Counted from the first letter of the stretch, positions 32,225 through 45,163 are shown. The stretch: 64,000 bases of DNA from Pachyseris speciosa (GCA_016490735.1 JAEMWC010000034.1:1122501-1186500), one strand, 5' to 3'. Notes: generated from the sequence alone by a model not told the origin. Numbers and translations are program-made.

Positions 32225-34399
32225 GAGAGATTCCGAAGGCCTCACATCGAAACAACCGATCCAAATTTCTTCGCGAGTAGCACATCTACTCTAGTCGTCT
32301 GTCGGCAGGTGCACCAGTCGGGGTTATACCGACAAACAACCAGCTTAATTTATGCCAACGTTTCCATAGTCGTCGATCGGTCGAGTTTGCGCTTTATGCG
32401 GCATTTGCGTCGAACGGTGCATCGATTATCGACCCGGGGCTCGTTTCGCTTCGGATTCGCCACTCGACAGGAATTTCGATCAAACGTTCGAATTTCTGCG
32501 CTGCTTCGAAATACACAAGAAAATCGCTTTTGAATTCAATCAAATGTTACAGCGCGCCGGGCACAAATTTGAGCGCTGTTATGAGAAGCACAAAAGCGTG
32601 AAATTGGCGTTAATGCAGCTTTTGTTCCTCTAAAGAGTCAGACCCTCTAATCATGAAATTAAGCCGCTTGTTAGGTCAACGTTGTCACTTTTCTGTGAAA
32701 CTGCGCCGTTGATAACGAGAACGAAATGCGTTAAAAGCGGCTTTCCTCCCAACCTCGAGTCTGATGTAGTCCCGAATTCTTATTACGCGGTTTGGATAAG
32801 GCAAACCTAATTGCAAAGGATATCGTTAATTAGCATGGGATTAAACAAATTTGCAGTTTCCAGCCAATGAATTTCAAGCTACTTGACTGTGTGATGGATG
32901 GTTTACAAAACACCAGCAGGGATTGCATTGTTCTCCTGTCAAATCTTCGCGCCAAATTTGCAAACGAACAAAACGGTACGACACGTGTATTTTTTTTAAA
33001 GATAATTTCCGAAATGATATTTTGTGTTCGCGCATAAGTTATATTTATCACACCAAAATGCTGAATACGCCATTTTTAAGTCAAAAAATATTCGCGGAGA
33101 ATCACTCGGAAATATTGTCATTTATCAAGGGAAAAAGGTTTTGTTTGGGTTCCATTTTGTGTCCTAAAGCCGTCCTGGCTTTCCAGTGCTAAATAAATAA
33201 TATCTTTAAAACCGACGAAAAATGCATTTCAAAATAGGGCAAATAATCCGAAAAAAGTAATCCCTTTGTTTTAAGTATCAAACGTTAACCAAACAAGATA
33301 AATTCCCATCAATTTGATTAGAACTTGCTTGCCAGAAACCGTTGGAGTCGTTTCTTTGAATAATTTTTCAGAATAATTTTGTATTCATCGTCTTCCGTTT
33401 TATGCTCAAAAACGAGGGAATACGCGAAAGCGTTGGCTTATTTTTACGCTATATGAGTACAGTATACGTTAGCTCTTCCCGTTTTCACCGATAAGAAAGT
33501 TAAACCATTTTAAAATTTGAATAGCTTTTGCTGAGCAAAATACAAACGAAACTTGCATAATTTGAGGGGAAAACGCCAGGCTTTGGTTACCAAAACAAGT
33601 ACGACACATTTGATATACGTGGTCTGTGTATATCAAAATAAATAAATGTTACACAAAGAAAAACATATGTGCACCTCGCCTTTTAATTGTTTAGTGAGAA
33701 ACAGCGGCCGTTCTTCTTTGCTTGATCACTTCTGTGTGGCTCGATTTAATAGCCTTGGCAATTGTTTTCCGTGTTAAAAGTATTAAAAAAACCTCATAAA
33801 TTTATACTGTCGGCGATAAGAAGGGATTATCTTACCAGACTCTTCATAAAAGCATTTTAAGAGTGGCTATAACAGACTGTCTGAGATGAAGCGACTTCGA
33901 AGTGAATCGAGCCGACCGATAACATTTTAAAATAACCAATTTACCATTAACAATTGTTTACCCAAGAAATTTATTCGTTCTATGTCGTTGAGTAAACCAT
34001 GTGTACAGTGTTATATCATCAGTTTGTGGTTTGAATTTTCGATTTGATTTCGTTAGGAAAGGAATTTTCTTAACTTCTATAATAAAGTCATCAGTTTGAT
34101 GTGCTTCAACAAATGTGATGCGCGCTAAACTAACATGTCCGATGCAATTTTTCATGAACATGTCCGATTCCATTATTCATGAATGCTTGTAAGGTGTTTA
34201 GCATAAGCACTGACTGAAACAAAAAGCCAAGGTGCTAATAGGTTTTTTTCTATTATTACAGCTAAACAGGCGTTTCGGTACAGGCGTATTTAAAAAGAAA
34301 TTAAAAACCTGGGGCGCTATGAATAAACTGACACCTCCCACTGAAGATAGAAGCACGTGCAGCGAAGAAACTGTTGTGGCGTACATAACACTACGAACG
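32225..34399. other. 5' flank of Kv4; no gene recognised
   Basis: Should contain the Kv4 promoter and 5' untranslated region, but no element could be placed with confidence. The 193-codon plus-strand frame at 31952-32533 is antisense to exon 1. Downstream sequence is AT-rich with no supported frame. Confidence 0.4.
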
Positions 34400-34556
34400 C
34401 TTGGATTATATATATATATATTATTTGTCTTTTCTGATATGTTCTCGTGCTCGTCTTGTCCCGCCTCGACTAGCTTTGCGGCTATTCGCGGGACAAGCTT
34501 CTTATACCTATTTGAATTTTGTCAATAAATTGTTGTTGTTGTTGTTGTTGTTGTTA
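34400..34556 (+). repeat. CR1/L2-like LINE 3' tail ending in (GTT)n
   Basis: CCCGCCTCGACTAGCTTTGC, then GCGGGACAAGC, then TTTGTCAATAAATTG followed by (TTG)n. The CCCGCCTCGA motif recurs (inverted) in the 3' region of the LINE at 53410-53908, supporting a shared LINE family. No coding part remains. Confidence 0.65.
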
Positions 34557-34629
34557 AATGAATGTAAGGTCTGCTTTATTCTCTCTATCCATGTTATGTC
34601 AGAATAAATACAACCATGCAGTTGCTGAA

Positions 34630-34700
34630 AGCGACGATGATGTTGATGTTGATGACGATGACGATGGTGGTGATGATGATGATGATGATGCTGGTGATGG

Positions 34701-34731
<31 letters not shown>

Positions 34732-34750
34732 GATGATGATGATGGTTGTG
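34630..34750. repeat. (GAT)n microsatellite, imperfect
   Basis: Mostly GATGAT and GGTGAT trinucleotides. Poly-Asp and poly-Met open frames here are by-products. Confidence 0.9.
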
Positions 34751-35253
34751 GTCGGTGTAGATGATTTATTTCTTGAGGCTGTTAACTGGGAAAAACAAAG
34801 AAAGAAAGAAACTAGAAAGGAATGGAAAAAGATCTCACACTTAGGATTTACTCAACTGAAACTCACATTAAAACACGATTTTTCTTGGGTCGCTTTTGTG
34901 TTCTTCTGTAACTGCATATGGTGTTAAAGACTTCGCCCGGTTATCGTCTTGTTTTTTAGAAACAGGTTTTATAGCCAAGATTAAGTTTCAAAAGTTTTCA
35001 TTTGGTGGAGAATTGTAACGAAGATATCGTAAAGAGGGACATAATAAACTATTGGGCCTAAAAATATTTTCTGTGCTGTGGTTGTTTGAACTTTATGGCC
35101 TCCCTTGGAAAGTTGCTTTACTCCTCTTGTCCTTTCGTTGAGCTTCAGTAACCGAAAGTGTGCCAAAAAAATAAGAAAACAAAAAAAAAAAAAAATAATA
35201 AAATAAAATAAAATAAAATAAAAAAATAACAGTGAGTGGATATATACCAGTTA
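34751..35253. other. No gene recognised
   Basis: Simple A-rich stretch with (AAAAT)n at about 35190-35225; otherwise unremarkable. Confidence 0.4.
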
Positions 35254-35586
35254 TGCAACGCTTTCGAGTGGTATACCGTGGAATATCTCACGAGTCACTT
35301 GTATTTTCTTAAAGGCTCGTGTGTATACCAAGAAAATACAAGTAACGAGTGGGATACTCCACGGTATACCACGAGAAAGGGTTGCATACCTATTTTATAC
35401 CATGCCATAGAAAATACAGTGGCCGGCAAGGCCAGCATAGTCGGGAATCTCAACGCACGATGGGGAGGTTGAGTGTGATACCGTTGAATTGCATTGATCG
35501 ATGGGAAGGTTCGATGGAATACTGACGAATATACAACGGCTTTCCTGCATTCTGATTGGCTGTATTTTCTATGGCATGGTATAAAA
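35254..35586. repeat. Two adjacent inverted-repeat pairs
   Basis: Pair 1: 35254-35311 (GTGGTATACCGTGGAATATC, CTTGTATTTTCTT) with its inverse at 35325-35387. Pair 2: 35395-35420 (TTTTATACCATGCCATAGAA) with its inverse at 35560-35586. They read as two MITE-like hairpins side by side or one element with duplicated ends. Confidence 0.75.
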
Positions 35587-36960
35587 TATGAGATTGATTT
35601 CGTCGCCAACGATCCGAAATGGTGACCAGAAAAAGCATCAACGATATGCCAGCATTTTTTTAAAAGTGCTTTAATTTGCCGTCGGTTTTATTTAATACAC
35701 GAGAAAAAGCTGGCATATTGCACGAAATTTTCACAATAAGCGAGACTTTCCCGCTGATTCATTTGAAAACATGGTGGTTAAAGCAATTTCACAACACGGT
35801 GGCAATTCTGCTGTGCGGTGAATCTGTCGTGCCGTTTCTAAATACGAGCTGATGGTGGTTGCGCGCAAGTTATTTTCCGCGGTGAAGTTAAGTGGGCAGT
35901 ACCTGCAAGTGCCTTTTTTTAAAATTGGTTTCAGCACTTTAACTTATTCATCTCGTTGAGATTATATTCGATCCAAAAGTGCCCCGACAGGGTCATGTTA
36001 AGAGAAAAAAGGGCCGATTTTAAGAAAGTGTATTGAAAGAGAACATTGAAGATTTGAAGGTGATTGAAAATTAAAATTTGGAGTTAATAATTAACAGACC
36101 GACACAACACAGTCTGCTATCAAGCCACAGAGCTCTTGTACCCGTTAGCGGTTAAACTGTTTTATTGTGTGTGTATGCATATCATTTTTTCCTTATCTGA
36201 TATTTCCTTTTTAAATCACACTATTTTCGAATTCTATTCTTGTGTTCTCGTATAAGGTACCTATATATCTTTCACGTGGTTTAAAACCGTTATTTCCTTT
36301 TCTTTGACGCTAGCCGCCAATAATTTTCACCACACGCGCACCTGTAACCCACAGAAGATGGTCTTAAATATTTTAAAAACGTAAAATCCTAATTGGCGTT
36401 GCCGCAGACTTGATAGTCAGCGGTGAGCAACTGGAACAAAAGCGCGTGCATTTGGCAATGCATTCAATGCAGTCAAACCTGTAAGCGGGGGGGGGGGGGG
36501 GGGGGTAAAAGACGCGGCAAAAGAGAAAAATCTTCTGCAGCGTTGTTTTACCTCGGCGTCCCCAGGCCTTTCCCGATTCGAATGCTTTGAAAAAAGGATA
36601 GAGGAAGACGGCAAAAAGTAAATACTCTAGAACTTATTCAATTAACAACTTAATTAATAATTAATTAAGTAACAATTTTTGTTGTTTGTAACTTTTAGTT
36701 ATTTGGAACTCGTAGTCGATGTACTATATATTGTATAAGACTCCAAATAAAAACATGTCTGTCTGTCTGTCTGTCTGTCTGTCTGCGGCCATTCTCGATG
36801 CCAGTCCAATGTTACGCACATCCAGTTGAAAAACTGTTCGATATAAGGGAGTTATCTGGGAAGCAGGTCTGAACTTTTAAATTAGTGGCAGATGAATGTA
36901 GTTGCGATCACCCGCGTAGGGCGTTTTTCAAGGTCAAAGGGAAATTGCTTTATCATATAG
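35587..36960. other. No gene recognised; poly-G and (TGTC)n runs
   Basis: A run of about 20 Gs at about 36486-36506, a palindromic TTAATTAATAATTAATTAA at about 36648-36666 and (TGTC)n at about 36755-36785. No supported reading frame. Confidence 0.5.
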
Positions 36961-37123
36961 CTGACTCGTCCCCAGTCGTCTTCATATAGCACACGGCAAA
37001 GGGAGAGAAGCACGCGAGGCGGAGGAGCAAGGGATGTTTTCTCCCTAACCATCTCACCTTACGCTCCTATTCCCAGTACCCATCTCTCCCTGCGCTATAT
37101 GAAGACGACTGGGGACGAGTCAG
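36961..37123. mobile_element. Small MITE, 163 bp, perfect 9-bp target duplication
   Basis: Begins CTGACTCGTCCCCAGTCGTC and ends with the exact inverse; the arms are about 30 bp. It is flanked by ATCATATAG at 36952-36960 and 37124-37132, a perfect 9-bp duplication, which suggests a Mutator-like family. The arms themselves end near TCATATAG, echoing the target sequence. Confidence 0.9.
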
Positions 37124-37132
37124 ATCATATAG

Positions 37133-39694
37133 AAGTTTACTCTTGTCCCTCGAACTTTGTCAGTTTTGCAATAACGCCATTATTGTCAAAAGGAAAATTG
37201 CCAACCACAATACCTATGTTTATTTTTTGTCTAGAGAAGCTTTTGGATCGACTTCAAGTTTGAAAATCGTTTCTTATGTTACCTTGAAAAAGCGAGTGTC
37301 TCCAGCTTACACAACTCCGTGTAAACTCGCTTCCTTTACAGATACAGTACCACGCCAGCACAGCGCGAGGATCTTTGGTTACCTGTGCTAGGTCAAGGTT
37401 GGAGTGAACAAAAGCAAACACGCTTAAAATTAATGGATTACATTCACTTTGCTTTTTACATTTTCCCTTCCTTTTCTCTCTGGTTACTTTGTGCTTTTTT
37501 TCTCCTCTTTTCTCTTAAGTAATCGGTCTCTTTTCTTTCAAGAAAGCTTTTAAAGGTGCTACGTGATCAACTCAATTTTGCTCAAGGGCACTATTTTGAA
37601 TTTTTAGCAAAACCATTTGATTGTGGTTATTGAAACTTTATTCCTGGGTAAAATGAACTTCTCCTGGTGTTTGATGCCCTCATTGACATCACGATGACGT
37701 AGAGCGTTGGCGTGCAATGGCTTGTTGATTACCATTAATTAACGCACGAGACGCATGCGGTTTTTAATTGGGTTCTTTTGTGGGCTAGTAGCATTAATTT
37801 ACCATGAAACTTTGCATAATGGAAAATTACAACCAAATTGATTATATTAGTTTGATGACTCATCCACGCAGGTGAACTTTGTTTGTAACAAAACGGTCAA
37901 TTATCAGAAAAACTTTACTTTTTACAACCAGCCTTTTTCCATTTTTGTATATCTCACTGATGTATATTTCTAGAATTTAGAGCTTAAAGATAGTTTTCGT
38001 TTGTTTTCGTCTCGTAAATTGAAGTTGAGTTGAAGTTACGTGACCAAAGACGTCTTTGTGGACCTGTAATTGTTGTGATATGCCCTGACTCCTGGCGGGT
38101 TCAAATCATACACTGTAGATTGTGTTGAAGCAATCTTGCAACTTTTATAACCCCTCACAGCGTTAATTCTAACGCCTCATAGCTAGGGTGTCCCGAAATT
38201 TCATTTTGTGCAAAATCTTTACTGAAAACTGAACGGTTCTGTTTGAAAGTCTTGATGGCCGCATTTTCAGATTTTAGCTACTTTTACAGGACACTTCGGC
38301 TGTACCTACTTCAATACAGTGTTATTAGTGAGAAACTTTTCGCTACATGTACAGCGAGATTGGAAGAAAAAAATGTGAAAATAATGAAAACAAGTAGTAA
38401 TGAGTTATTCGGTGAATTCAGTAGCAGGCATACTAATTAGTTACGAAATTTTGTTTCTTATAACAAATAAGAACTTTCCTCATTCCCGTCATAATGTGAA
38501 AGTGGAAGTTTTCGAGAACAAAGACGACGTAACAACATCAACACGGAAACGATTTCGATTTTGTTTCTTTCAATTGTTTACGTTTCATCGGTGAGTGGTT
38601 GAAAGGCAGGCGTTTTTAAATCATTTCCTTTTTTACAGTAAACACATAAACTTACATGTGGACAGTGCCTTCGATTGCTGTTAAACATTCTAATTTTTAG
38701 GTACAAATGCATGGCGAACAAAGTCATGCATAGTCAGAAAGGCCTATTTTAAGCTTTTAAACTTAAGCTTAACGAGGTGTAAACGTTAAAAAATCGAAGA
38801 GAAATTCTATAAAATAGGTGTTTTACCTTGAGAAATGAAAGATCAAGTTTTTCGTGATTTTGTGAATTTACTTAACCATATTAGGTCCGCCCTGTTTGTC
38901 TTTGTTTTTCTGTTTGAATGCGTGGCTTCCAGAATAGCGATTTTTTGCGAATTTATTTGTCATCTTAATAATATTTACATGTTTTACACCAAAGTTAGTG
39001 GCGAGGAGAGCTCAAGAAACCACTAGGCTTAAAGGAGAGGCTACCTCGAAAGACAACATAGAATAAAATTTGAGCTGTATGAGGACGGCATGACCAGATT
39101 TAGGATTGTTTAAACTTTAAACTACATTGATTAAGATTGTCTGCTTACCTCATGAAAATCACGGCATTTCACGCTTCGTGACATTAAGCAATAGGCCAGG
39201 GATCTAACAGAAAATCTAACAGGAATAACACATTTTGTTGTTTTCTTTAAAGCCATTTTTGCTGTGACTTGTGATGGTTTCATTGCAAGTTCACGCGGGT
39301 TTTCCCGCCATTTTGCTGTCCCAAAAGACCTAGAGAGGGGTGCTACGGGCTAATACTCACCGACTATGGAGATTCAGTACTTTGTGATTGAAAACGAGGA
39401 AACGCATTTAGATAAATTGTCCTCATCTATGAAACTTTTCTAACTTCTGTCATAACAATTTTATTTCTTTTCTCTGTCAGTAATCTGAGAAGTTCTAAAT
39501 GAAGTAGTAGTTGACTTTTCCCGCCATTTTTGGTGTTACCAAAATGACAAATGTGAGACTACAAGGGAGGAGTGGGAGGGGCAACCCTTCGTATACCTGT
39601 ATGCACTGCTCGCACGACAAAACATTTGTCCTGTTTTTGTTTTTATTTCTCATTTAACTGTCCTTAAGGATTGTTTTGCCTTCTGTATCACAAT
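37133..39694. other. No gene recognised
   Basis: AT-rich sequence; short open frames on both strands lack recognisable domains or family motifs. Confidence 0.4.
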
Positions 39695-40520
39695 CAGGAT
39701 TCGAGCTAAGGCCTTTCCCGATTGCGCTGAGCACCTTTTGAGCACTTTTTTGAGTTTGGAGCACTATTTTGCATTTTGAGCACCCTTAAGTACTTTTTCG
39801 CACTTTGGGCAACATTTGAGCAATATTTCACATTTCGAGCAAATTTCGAGCAACATATGTCTTCTAAAACATTTTAAAGCAAAAACTGTGCGTCGCTCGC
39901 AACGAGAATCGTGTTCCAGGTCATAAATTTGAATAACTAATGATAGTGTCAAGAATAAAAGACCGTTGTCATGGAAAGGCACGTGGACTTATCCTTACTG
40001 AGCGTGAGAACAGAAGTTTCTGATTGGTTGATGTATCATGTGTGTGTCATCTCAAATTTCTAAATCATCTGATGTCTAGGCTTTACACTAGGACTGCTGA
40101 ATTTATTTACATATTCGTAACCGGCTTTAGGTTTTTAAGAGCACAAAGGGAAGCACTTAATCAGTCGGAAAACAATAGCACTGAAGACGAAGAAGTGATT
40201 GATCCAATTACAATAACAGTAAATGCTGGAGCATCCCTAAGTGCTCCAGAAAGTGCTTCGATAGCACGAAAGCGAAACGTTCCGATCAACAAAGGGAAGA
40301 ACAAGCAAAGAGGAAGATGTGAGTACATGGGATCGTCTCAAAGAGTACCCAAACCAACACTTTGCCGTGGTAAAAGGAAAGCTTAGAGGTAACTGTTCAC
40401 AACTTTTAGCACTTTTTGAGCACTATTTTGAGATTTTGAGCACTTTTTAGCCATTTTTGCCAGCACTTTTTTAGGATTTTACGAGCGCAGTCGGGAACCA
40501 TCGCCTCAGCCTTATCCCTA
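39695..40520 (+). mobile_element. hAT-like non-autonomous element with decayed N-terminal transposase remnant
   Basis: The left end CAGGATTCGAGCTAAGGC and the right end are partly inverted matches, with the clearest pairing at TTCCCGATTGCGCT (left) and its near-inverse AGCGCAGTCGGGAA (right). Subterminal repeats GAGCACTTTTT occur in both ends, as often seen in hAT elements. The interior holds a 120-codon frame (40024-40386), and in the neighbouring frame STWDRLKEYPNQHF and VVKGKLRG, resembling the zinc-finger start of a hAT-type transposase. The coding part stops abruptly where the right subterminal repeats begin, consistent with an internally deleted copy. No clear target duplication was found. 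Confidence 0.6.
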
Positions 40521-40748
40521 GCCCCACCTCCACCCCGTCAGTTCTCGGGTTTTTACAGGGTACCCTTCAAACTATAAAGCTTTGTAGCCAAAAAGCAATG
40601 CAAATGCTTTAAACCTGCCAATTATTGTTTACATGTTGACAGAAAAACTTTGTTCCTGGTTAGAAATAACAATTCCCTGATTTTTCTGACCTTGAAAAAC
40701 ATGTTTCCTCTGACTTTTCTGTGACCCTGGAACCCTGTTCTTAAGTTA

Positions 40749-41188
40749 CTGTAAAAGCTCTATTAAGCCCCCGGGGGGCTTATTTAATTTCAGGCCTTAT
40801 TAACGGGGGGCTTATTGCAGAGGGGGGCTTAATAGAGAAGGGGGGAGGGGCTTATTTCAAATCTTTGAACACGCCGTTTTCGTGTTAAATAGTTTCTGCA
40901 CAAATCTCAAACAACTGCAGTAGAACTGTATTATTTAATACCGAGTAGGAAACAGTATTGTGTGTTGTAATGTATATTTGTTTAAAAACAAACCAACTGG
41001 TCCGTAATAAAGTGTATTTCGTAAGAGGGAATAGGAGGGAATAATTACAAAATCTCGTGTCCCAAAAAGGAGGGGTGGGGCTTATTAGAGAGAGGAGGGG
41101 GGGCTTATCACAAAACCCGGCTTCCAAAGGGGGGGCTTATTAGAGAGGGGAGGTTAAAAGAGATGGGGGCTTAATAGAGTTTTTACAG
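40749..41188. mobile_element. MITE, 440 bp, TA target
   Basis: Begins CTGTAAAAGCTCTATTAAGC and ends with its inverse (one mismatch), bounded by TA on both sides (40747-40748 and 41189-41190), typical of Tc1/mariner-type insertion. Subterminal GGGGGGCTTATT motifs recur several times on both sides. Confidence 0.85.
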
Positions 41189-41190
41189 TA

Positions 41191-42565
41191 TTTAGAGTTG
41201 CTCAGGCATTAATGAGCTAATAAAACTGTGGAGATGAACCAATGCAATACATCAACAATTTTATTGCACAATATGATTACTCTTAACAAAATCATTACAA
41301 ACAGCACAGAAAGATATGCGCAGCATTTTTGTTAATGAATAATTTGATTTCACAGTTTGTCTCTACTTTTGGTTTAAACTGGCAGTACAGTATGCAGTAC
41401 AGCATGTATTACAGCCATTGTGTCCCCAGCTGCTGGGTTCCCTGTGCACACTGAATGACTATCTTGCCTTGCTACTTGAGCAAACTAAATTACTATCTTA
41501 ACACAAATACAGGTCATAGTGTAAATTCCTATAAACATGAGTGATTAGAAATAAATAACAGCAATAATTTAAGGTGTGAAATTCTTCAACAGTTTTGGCT
41601 ATCCGACAGGCAAACATTAGGCACACCAATCTATACCTTTCTAAACACTGATCCTTGTGTTAAAAAGTTGTTTCCTATTTTGCTAGGCTTAATACTTTTA
41701 AAAGTATTGTAGCAAATAAGCAGCCTAAATAGTTACATCATAATTAGAGTCACAATAACTTCCTTTAATGAACCTTGTTTGTCGTTATGGGCAATAATTT
41801 TATTTAAAAATAGATCTTTTGCAATTACATGAAGAAGAATATAGATATTTAATGTATAATACTGAGTATGGATGTGCTGCTACTTCACTAGAAATTACAT
41901 TCAATATATATTTTGACGAATACACATACATAGTGCATAAAAATCACATTTTCAATAAAAATCGTATTTGGGTTAGATAATTATGTTAGTACATTAAGCT
42001 ACAGTCTACTACCTATATATATACAGCTAAAGGCTTCCTTAGAATCAGACTTCGTCAAATCCTTTAATCCTGAACAATGATCAACATTGTGGTTTAATCT
42101 TTACCAGGTGAGATCTGTGTTGGGCAGTTTACACAAAATTACATATGCAATCAAAATAATTCATTAACCAGAAAGTAATGAAAATTCTTGCCATTGCTAA
42201 GCACTTTGTTCATCTTTTTAGCAGGAGGAAGGATTTAACGTCTCAAACCCACTACTTAGAACATATATTGCAAAAAATACTGGAAAAACATTCAGCTTGA
42301 GTTAATTTTGCAGAATAAACAATATACCGGTACTGTACCTTACTAGTAAGAATACCCTAATCCTAATGTAAGTCTAAGCCTACCTTAACTGAACTAACTG
42401 ACCCAACTCCTGTTGTAAACATACCATGCAAACCAGCCATCTTGATCTGCCTCTAAATTTGATTCAGTCTGTATTCTGCAAAACACACCCTTTTTGAAGG
42501 TTGCCCTCGGAAGTTAGGGCTTAATACATCAAAATGCAACCAGTTTTAACTAGCACTATACTATT
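41191..42565. other. No gene recognised
   Basis: AT-rich; no frame or repeat of note. Confidence 0.4.
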
Positions 42566-42860
42566 AGTAGCCTCCTTCGTAGCCGTTGTTTGTGTCAGTC
42601 CTATTCTCCCTCCCCACCAACGTCTGCTAACCGATCCGAACATTCCATTCCCATTGTGTCTGAGTATCCAATTAGGAGGGAGAATAGAACCGACACAAAC
42701 AACGGTTGCAAATTAGGAGGCTACGGGAACTTAGCCACCGAAATTTAAAAGCCACTATGTGATTGGTCAGTTCCTGGAATGGAATGTCCGGCTCGGTTCA
42801 GCAGATGTTGGTTGGGAGGGAGAATAGGACCGACACAAACAACGGCTGCGAAAGAGGCTA
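42566..42860. repeat. Three-armed inverted repeat cluster
   Basis: The arm TAGCCGTTGTTTGTGTC ... CTATTCTCCCTCC at 42566-42614 is present inverted at 42674-42724 and again inverted at 42814-42860 (GGGAGGGAGAATAGGACCGA, CACAAACAACGGC). Probably a MITE with one duplicated end, or two overlapping copies. Confidence 0.7.
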
Positions 42861-43415
42861 TACTATTGGCTATAGAATGAGAATTTGATTCAAGATTTCT
42901 ATCAGGAAAACTATAGATTAATTTACAAGTTAACTTGTTTGATTGTATCTTTGTCTTTGATTTTAAACTGAAAGCATATATGAGAAGTGCAAATTCATTA
43001 AAGCTGATAGGCAACTTTCAGGATAGCATCATTGGACTGCAACTAGCAGAATACGGTTTGATTTCCTTTCTTACTTAAATTTTGTAATCCCAGTGGGGTA
43101 AAAATAACAAAGCTCAGCTGATAAGCATGGGAACAGCAAAGCCTGGAACATTCTGGTAGTTGTAGTCAAATGGCAGCATCTGCATGCAAATGTTCCCCAA
43201 GGGGTCTCCCTATGACAAGTAAAATTGTCGGTGTTAGACAGAGTAAAATCTCTAAGTCACTCTTAGGGAGTAAAGGGTTAAAACTTAGTGGAAACCTGAA
43301 ATCAATAATCTCAGAGCTTGTTTGTATAGAGATCTTTGACAAACACTTCAGGTGGATTTGGATGCTGATCAAAGGATTTAAAGGATTACTGGAAAACCTG
43401 ACTTATGGCATATGG

Positions 43416-43571
43416 TTACTGGGTGGATGGCACTTGTCCATTGATGAGGTGGATGGTAGCTGTAGTAGCCACAGGCAGACCAGCTGGGCTCGATGTCTCA
43501 TGTTTCTTCAAGAACTTAATTGCTGGCACTTTCTTGTCAGCTGCTTTACCTTTGGGGCTCTCAAAAACAAG
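43416..43571 (-). CDS. BOLL: Probable DAZ/Boule-type RRM protein, terminal exon
   Basis: After the acceptor GTTTCACAG, a phase-0 frame encodes LVFESPKGKAADKKVPAIKF, LKKHETSSPAGLPVATTATI and HLINGQVPSTQ, then TAA at 43416-43418. It joins the upstream exon's ...VSGE in frame, giving 296 residues in total. The composition (A/P/T/K, no stops over 51 codons, clean acceptor) supports a real exon. The linking intron is 2464 bp (43572-46035) and holds two transposons; an additional small exon inside it is not excluded. No transcript evidence is available here. Confidence 0.72.
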   Translation of the reverse strand, partial: LVFESPKGKAADKKVPAIKFLKKHETSSPAGLPVATTATIHLINGQVPSTQ

Positions 43572-43770
43572 CTGTGAAACAAAATGGTAATTTATGGTAA
43601 TGGTGAGGTATTTATATACCGCTCATATCACATAGTCTCATGGCAGTTTACATCACTGGCCGGGGACTTGACCAGACTGCTTGTGCAGTTTACAATTAAT
43701 GAAGTAAGTAATAAGTGCCCCCATAATGTAGATATCTAGAACAGACACTAGGGGTGGTCACAGCCACAAG

Positions 43771-44003
43771 GGGAATACAAGGGCGATGGATGGGATTCTT
43801 CACCTGAGGGTAGGGGAAAATCTTGACATTGTTTTATAATCAAGGATTAGGTGGTGGGGGAATTCACAAGTTTGTAAAGGGTGTCTTGCAAGATCGATTC
43901 CCTGACCCACCAGAGAAATTCCTCAAGTTTGCTCGACTGATTTTACAATCCCCTGCTGGTTAGCCTGGAGGTTGACCCCACGGAGAAGCCAATGAAGTGT
44001 ATT
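43771..44003. mobile_element. MITE family Z, copy 2 (partial)
   Basis: Shares GATGGATGGGATTCTT, GGGGAAAATCTTGACATTGT, GAAATTCCTCAAGTTTGCTC and TTGACCCCACGGAGAAGCC with 21188-21519. The left terminal repeat is missing or replaced. It lies inside the intron of the RRM gene. Confidence 0.75.
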
Positions 44004-44267
44004 ATTCCTTACAATCAATAAATCCCATAGGTTAGGAGTATACTGGACTTTTTTTAACTTTGAAAGAAGGTAAAATCATTCAAGGGGAGCAGCTCTGTTT
44101 GATATTGCAGGTAGTAAAACGTTAGATCTTGAAAACTAGACCCACCTTATACAGAATAATAAACAGCTCCACACAGGAATGTCCTGCTGGGTAGCTTTCA
44201 TTTGAATGGTCACACTTTAGGATTTCATTCACAGACTCAAAAGTTAGAACCACCTTGTACAGCATAA

Positions 44268-45163
44268 TGCACCAGTCATTTGAAACCCCCGCATCCCCCA
44301 TTCAGGCCTTATTGGGGGATCACTTCAGATACACTCCATTTTGGTTCCCCAGTAGGCGGGGAATTCGCTGGAAGACATGGTCTTTGCATCCCCTACTGGG
44401 GGAATAAGCGGGGCAGTCACTCCTTGGTCAACGGTTTTCGTTTTCGTGCCTCATAGTAATTTTGCATACATTATTGTCGCTTTCTTGACAATTACTCGAT
44501 TGTGGATTCCAGTCTGGATCATTGAAGGGGATAATGCTTTGCAAAGTTTTGCACTTGATAGATTATTTAACAACTACTAAATATCAAGTGAGGCTTAAGG
44601 AATCTATGCATATCAAAGCAAGAGACCCAATCTCAATCAGCAGGTGAAACACATAAACCTGACACTCTCCCTGTAAGTCGCTCTATGTCTATTGTTTAAA
44701 CTATTTAGCACGCAATATTGTAAATGCAATGTAACGAGCCTTGTAATTTCATGCGCGTTATAAATTCAACAGCGATTTCAAAACTGTACACTGATGATGA
44801 CGGATGCACCAAGAAAGTTGTAATGTTTCTATGACTATCAATTTTGTTGCTGCTCAGTAGACCTTTTACAATAAAGATATTTGACTTATTCATTGTGCAT
44901 TGAGGGACCTATGCAAGTAATGTGCTGGCCGCTCAAAAATCAGTGTGTTTATTTCATGGCTGGCAACAATGTTTTTTACGCTTGGCGATAATAAGTTGTT
45001 TTAAAGGGAGTACCACATGTGTGTGAACAGTGGGGGCACGGGAATGCGGCACTCACTTTTGTCCCTGGGGACCAGGGACTTCACTTGCTTTCACTTGCAT
45101 AAATAGTGAATGCCCTGCTCAAGCCCAAACGGGGGATGGCAGGGGTTTCAAATGACTGGTGCA
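44268..45163. mobile_element. PIF/Harbinger-like non-autonomous element, 896 bp, TAA duplication
   Basis: Begins TGCACCAGTCATTTGAAACC and ends with its exact inverse. It is flanked by TAA (44265-44267 and 45164-45166). The uninterrupted repeat reads GCATAATAAACAG, so the 3-bp duplication is directly supported. A TAA/TWA duplication is characteristic of PIF/Harbinger. No transposase frame was seen. Confidence 0.82.

Noticed and set aside
31952..32533. 193-codon open frame on the plus strand
   Set aside because: It is antisense to Kv4 exon 1, whose identity is certain; no domain on this strand.
34558..34927. Poly-Asp and poly-Met open frames
   Set aside because: By-products of the (GAT)n microsatellite.
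36486..36506. Run of about 20 Gs as a possible G-quadruplex regulatory element
   Set aside because: A single homopolymer, often variable or an assembly artefact, with no gene nearby to support a role.
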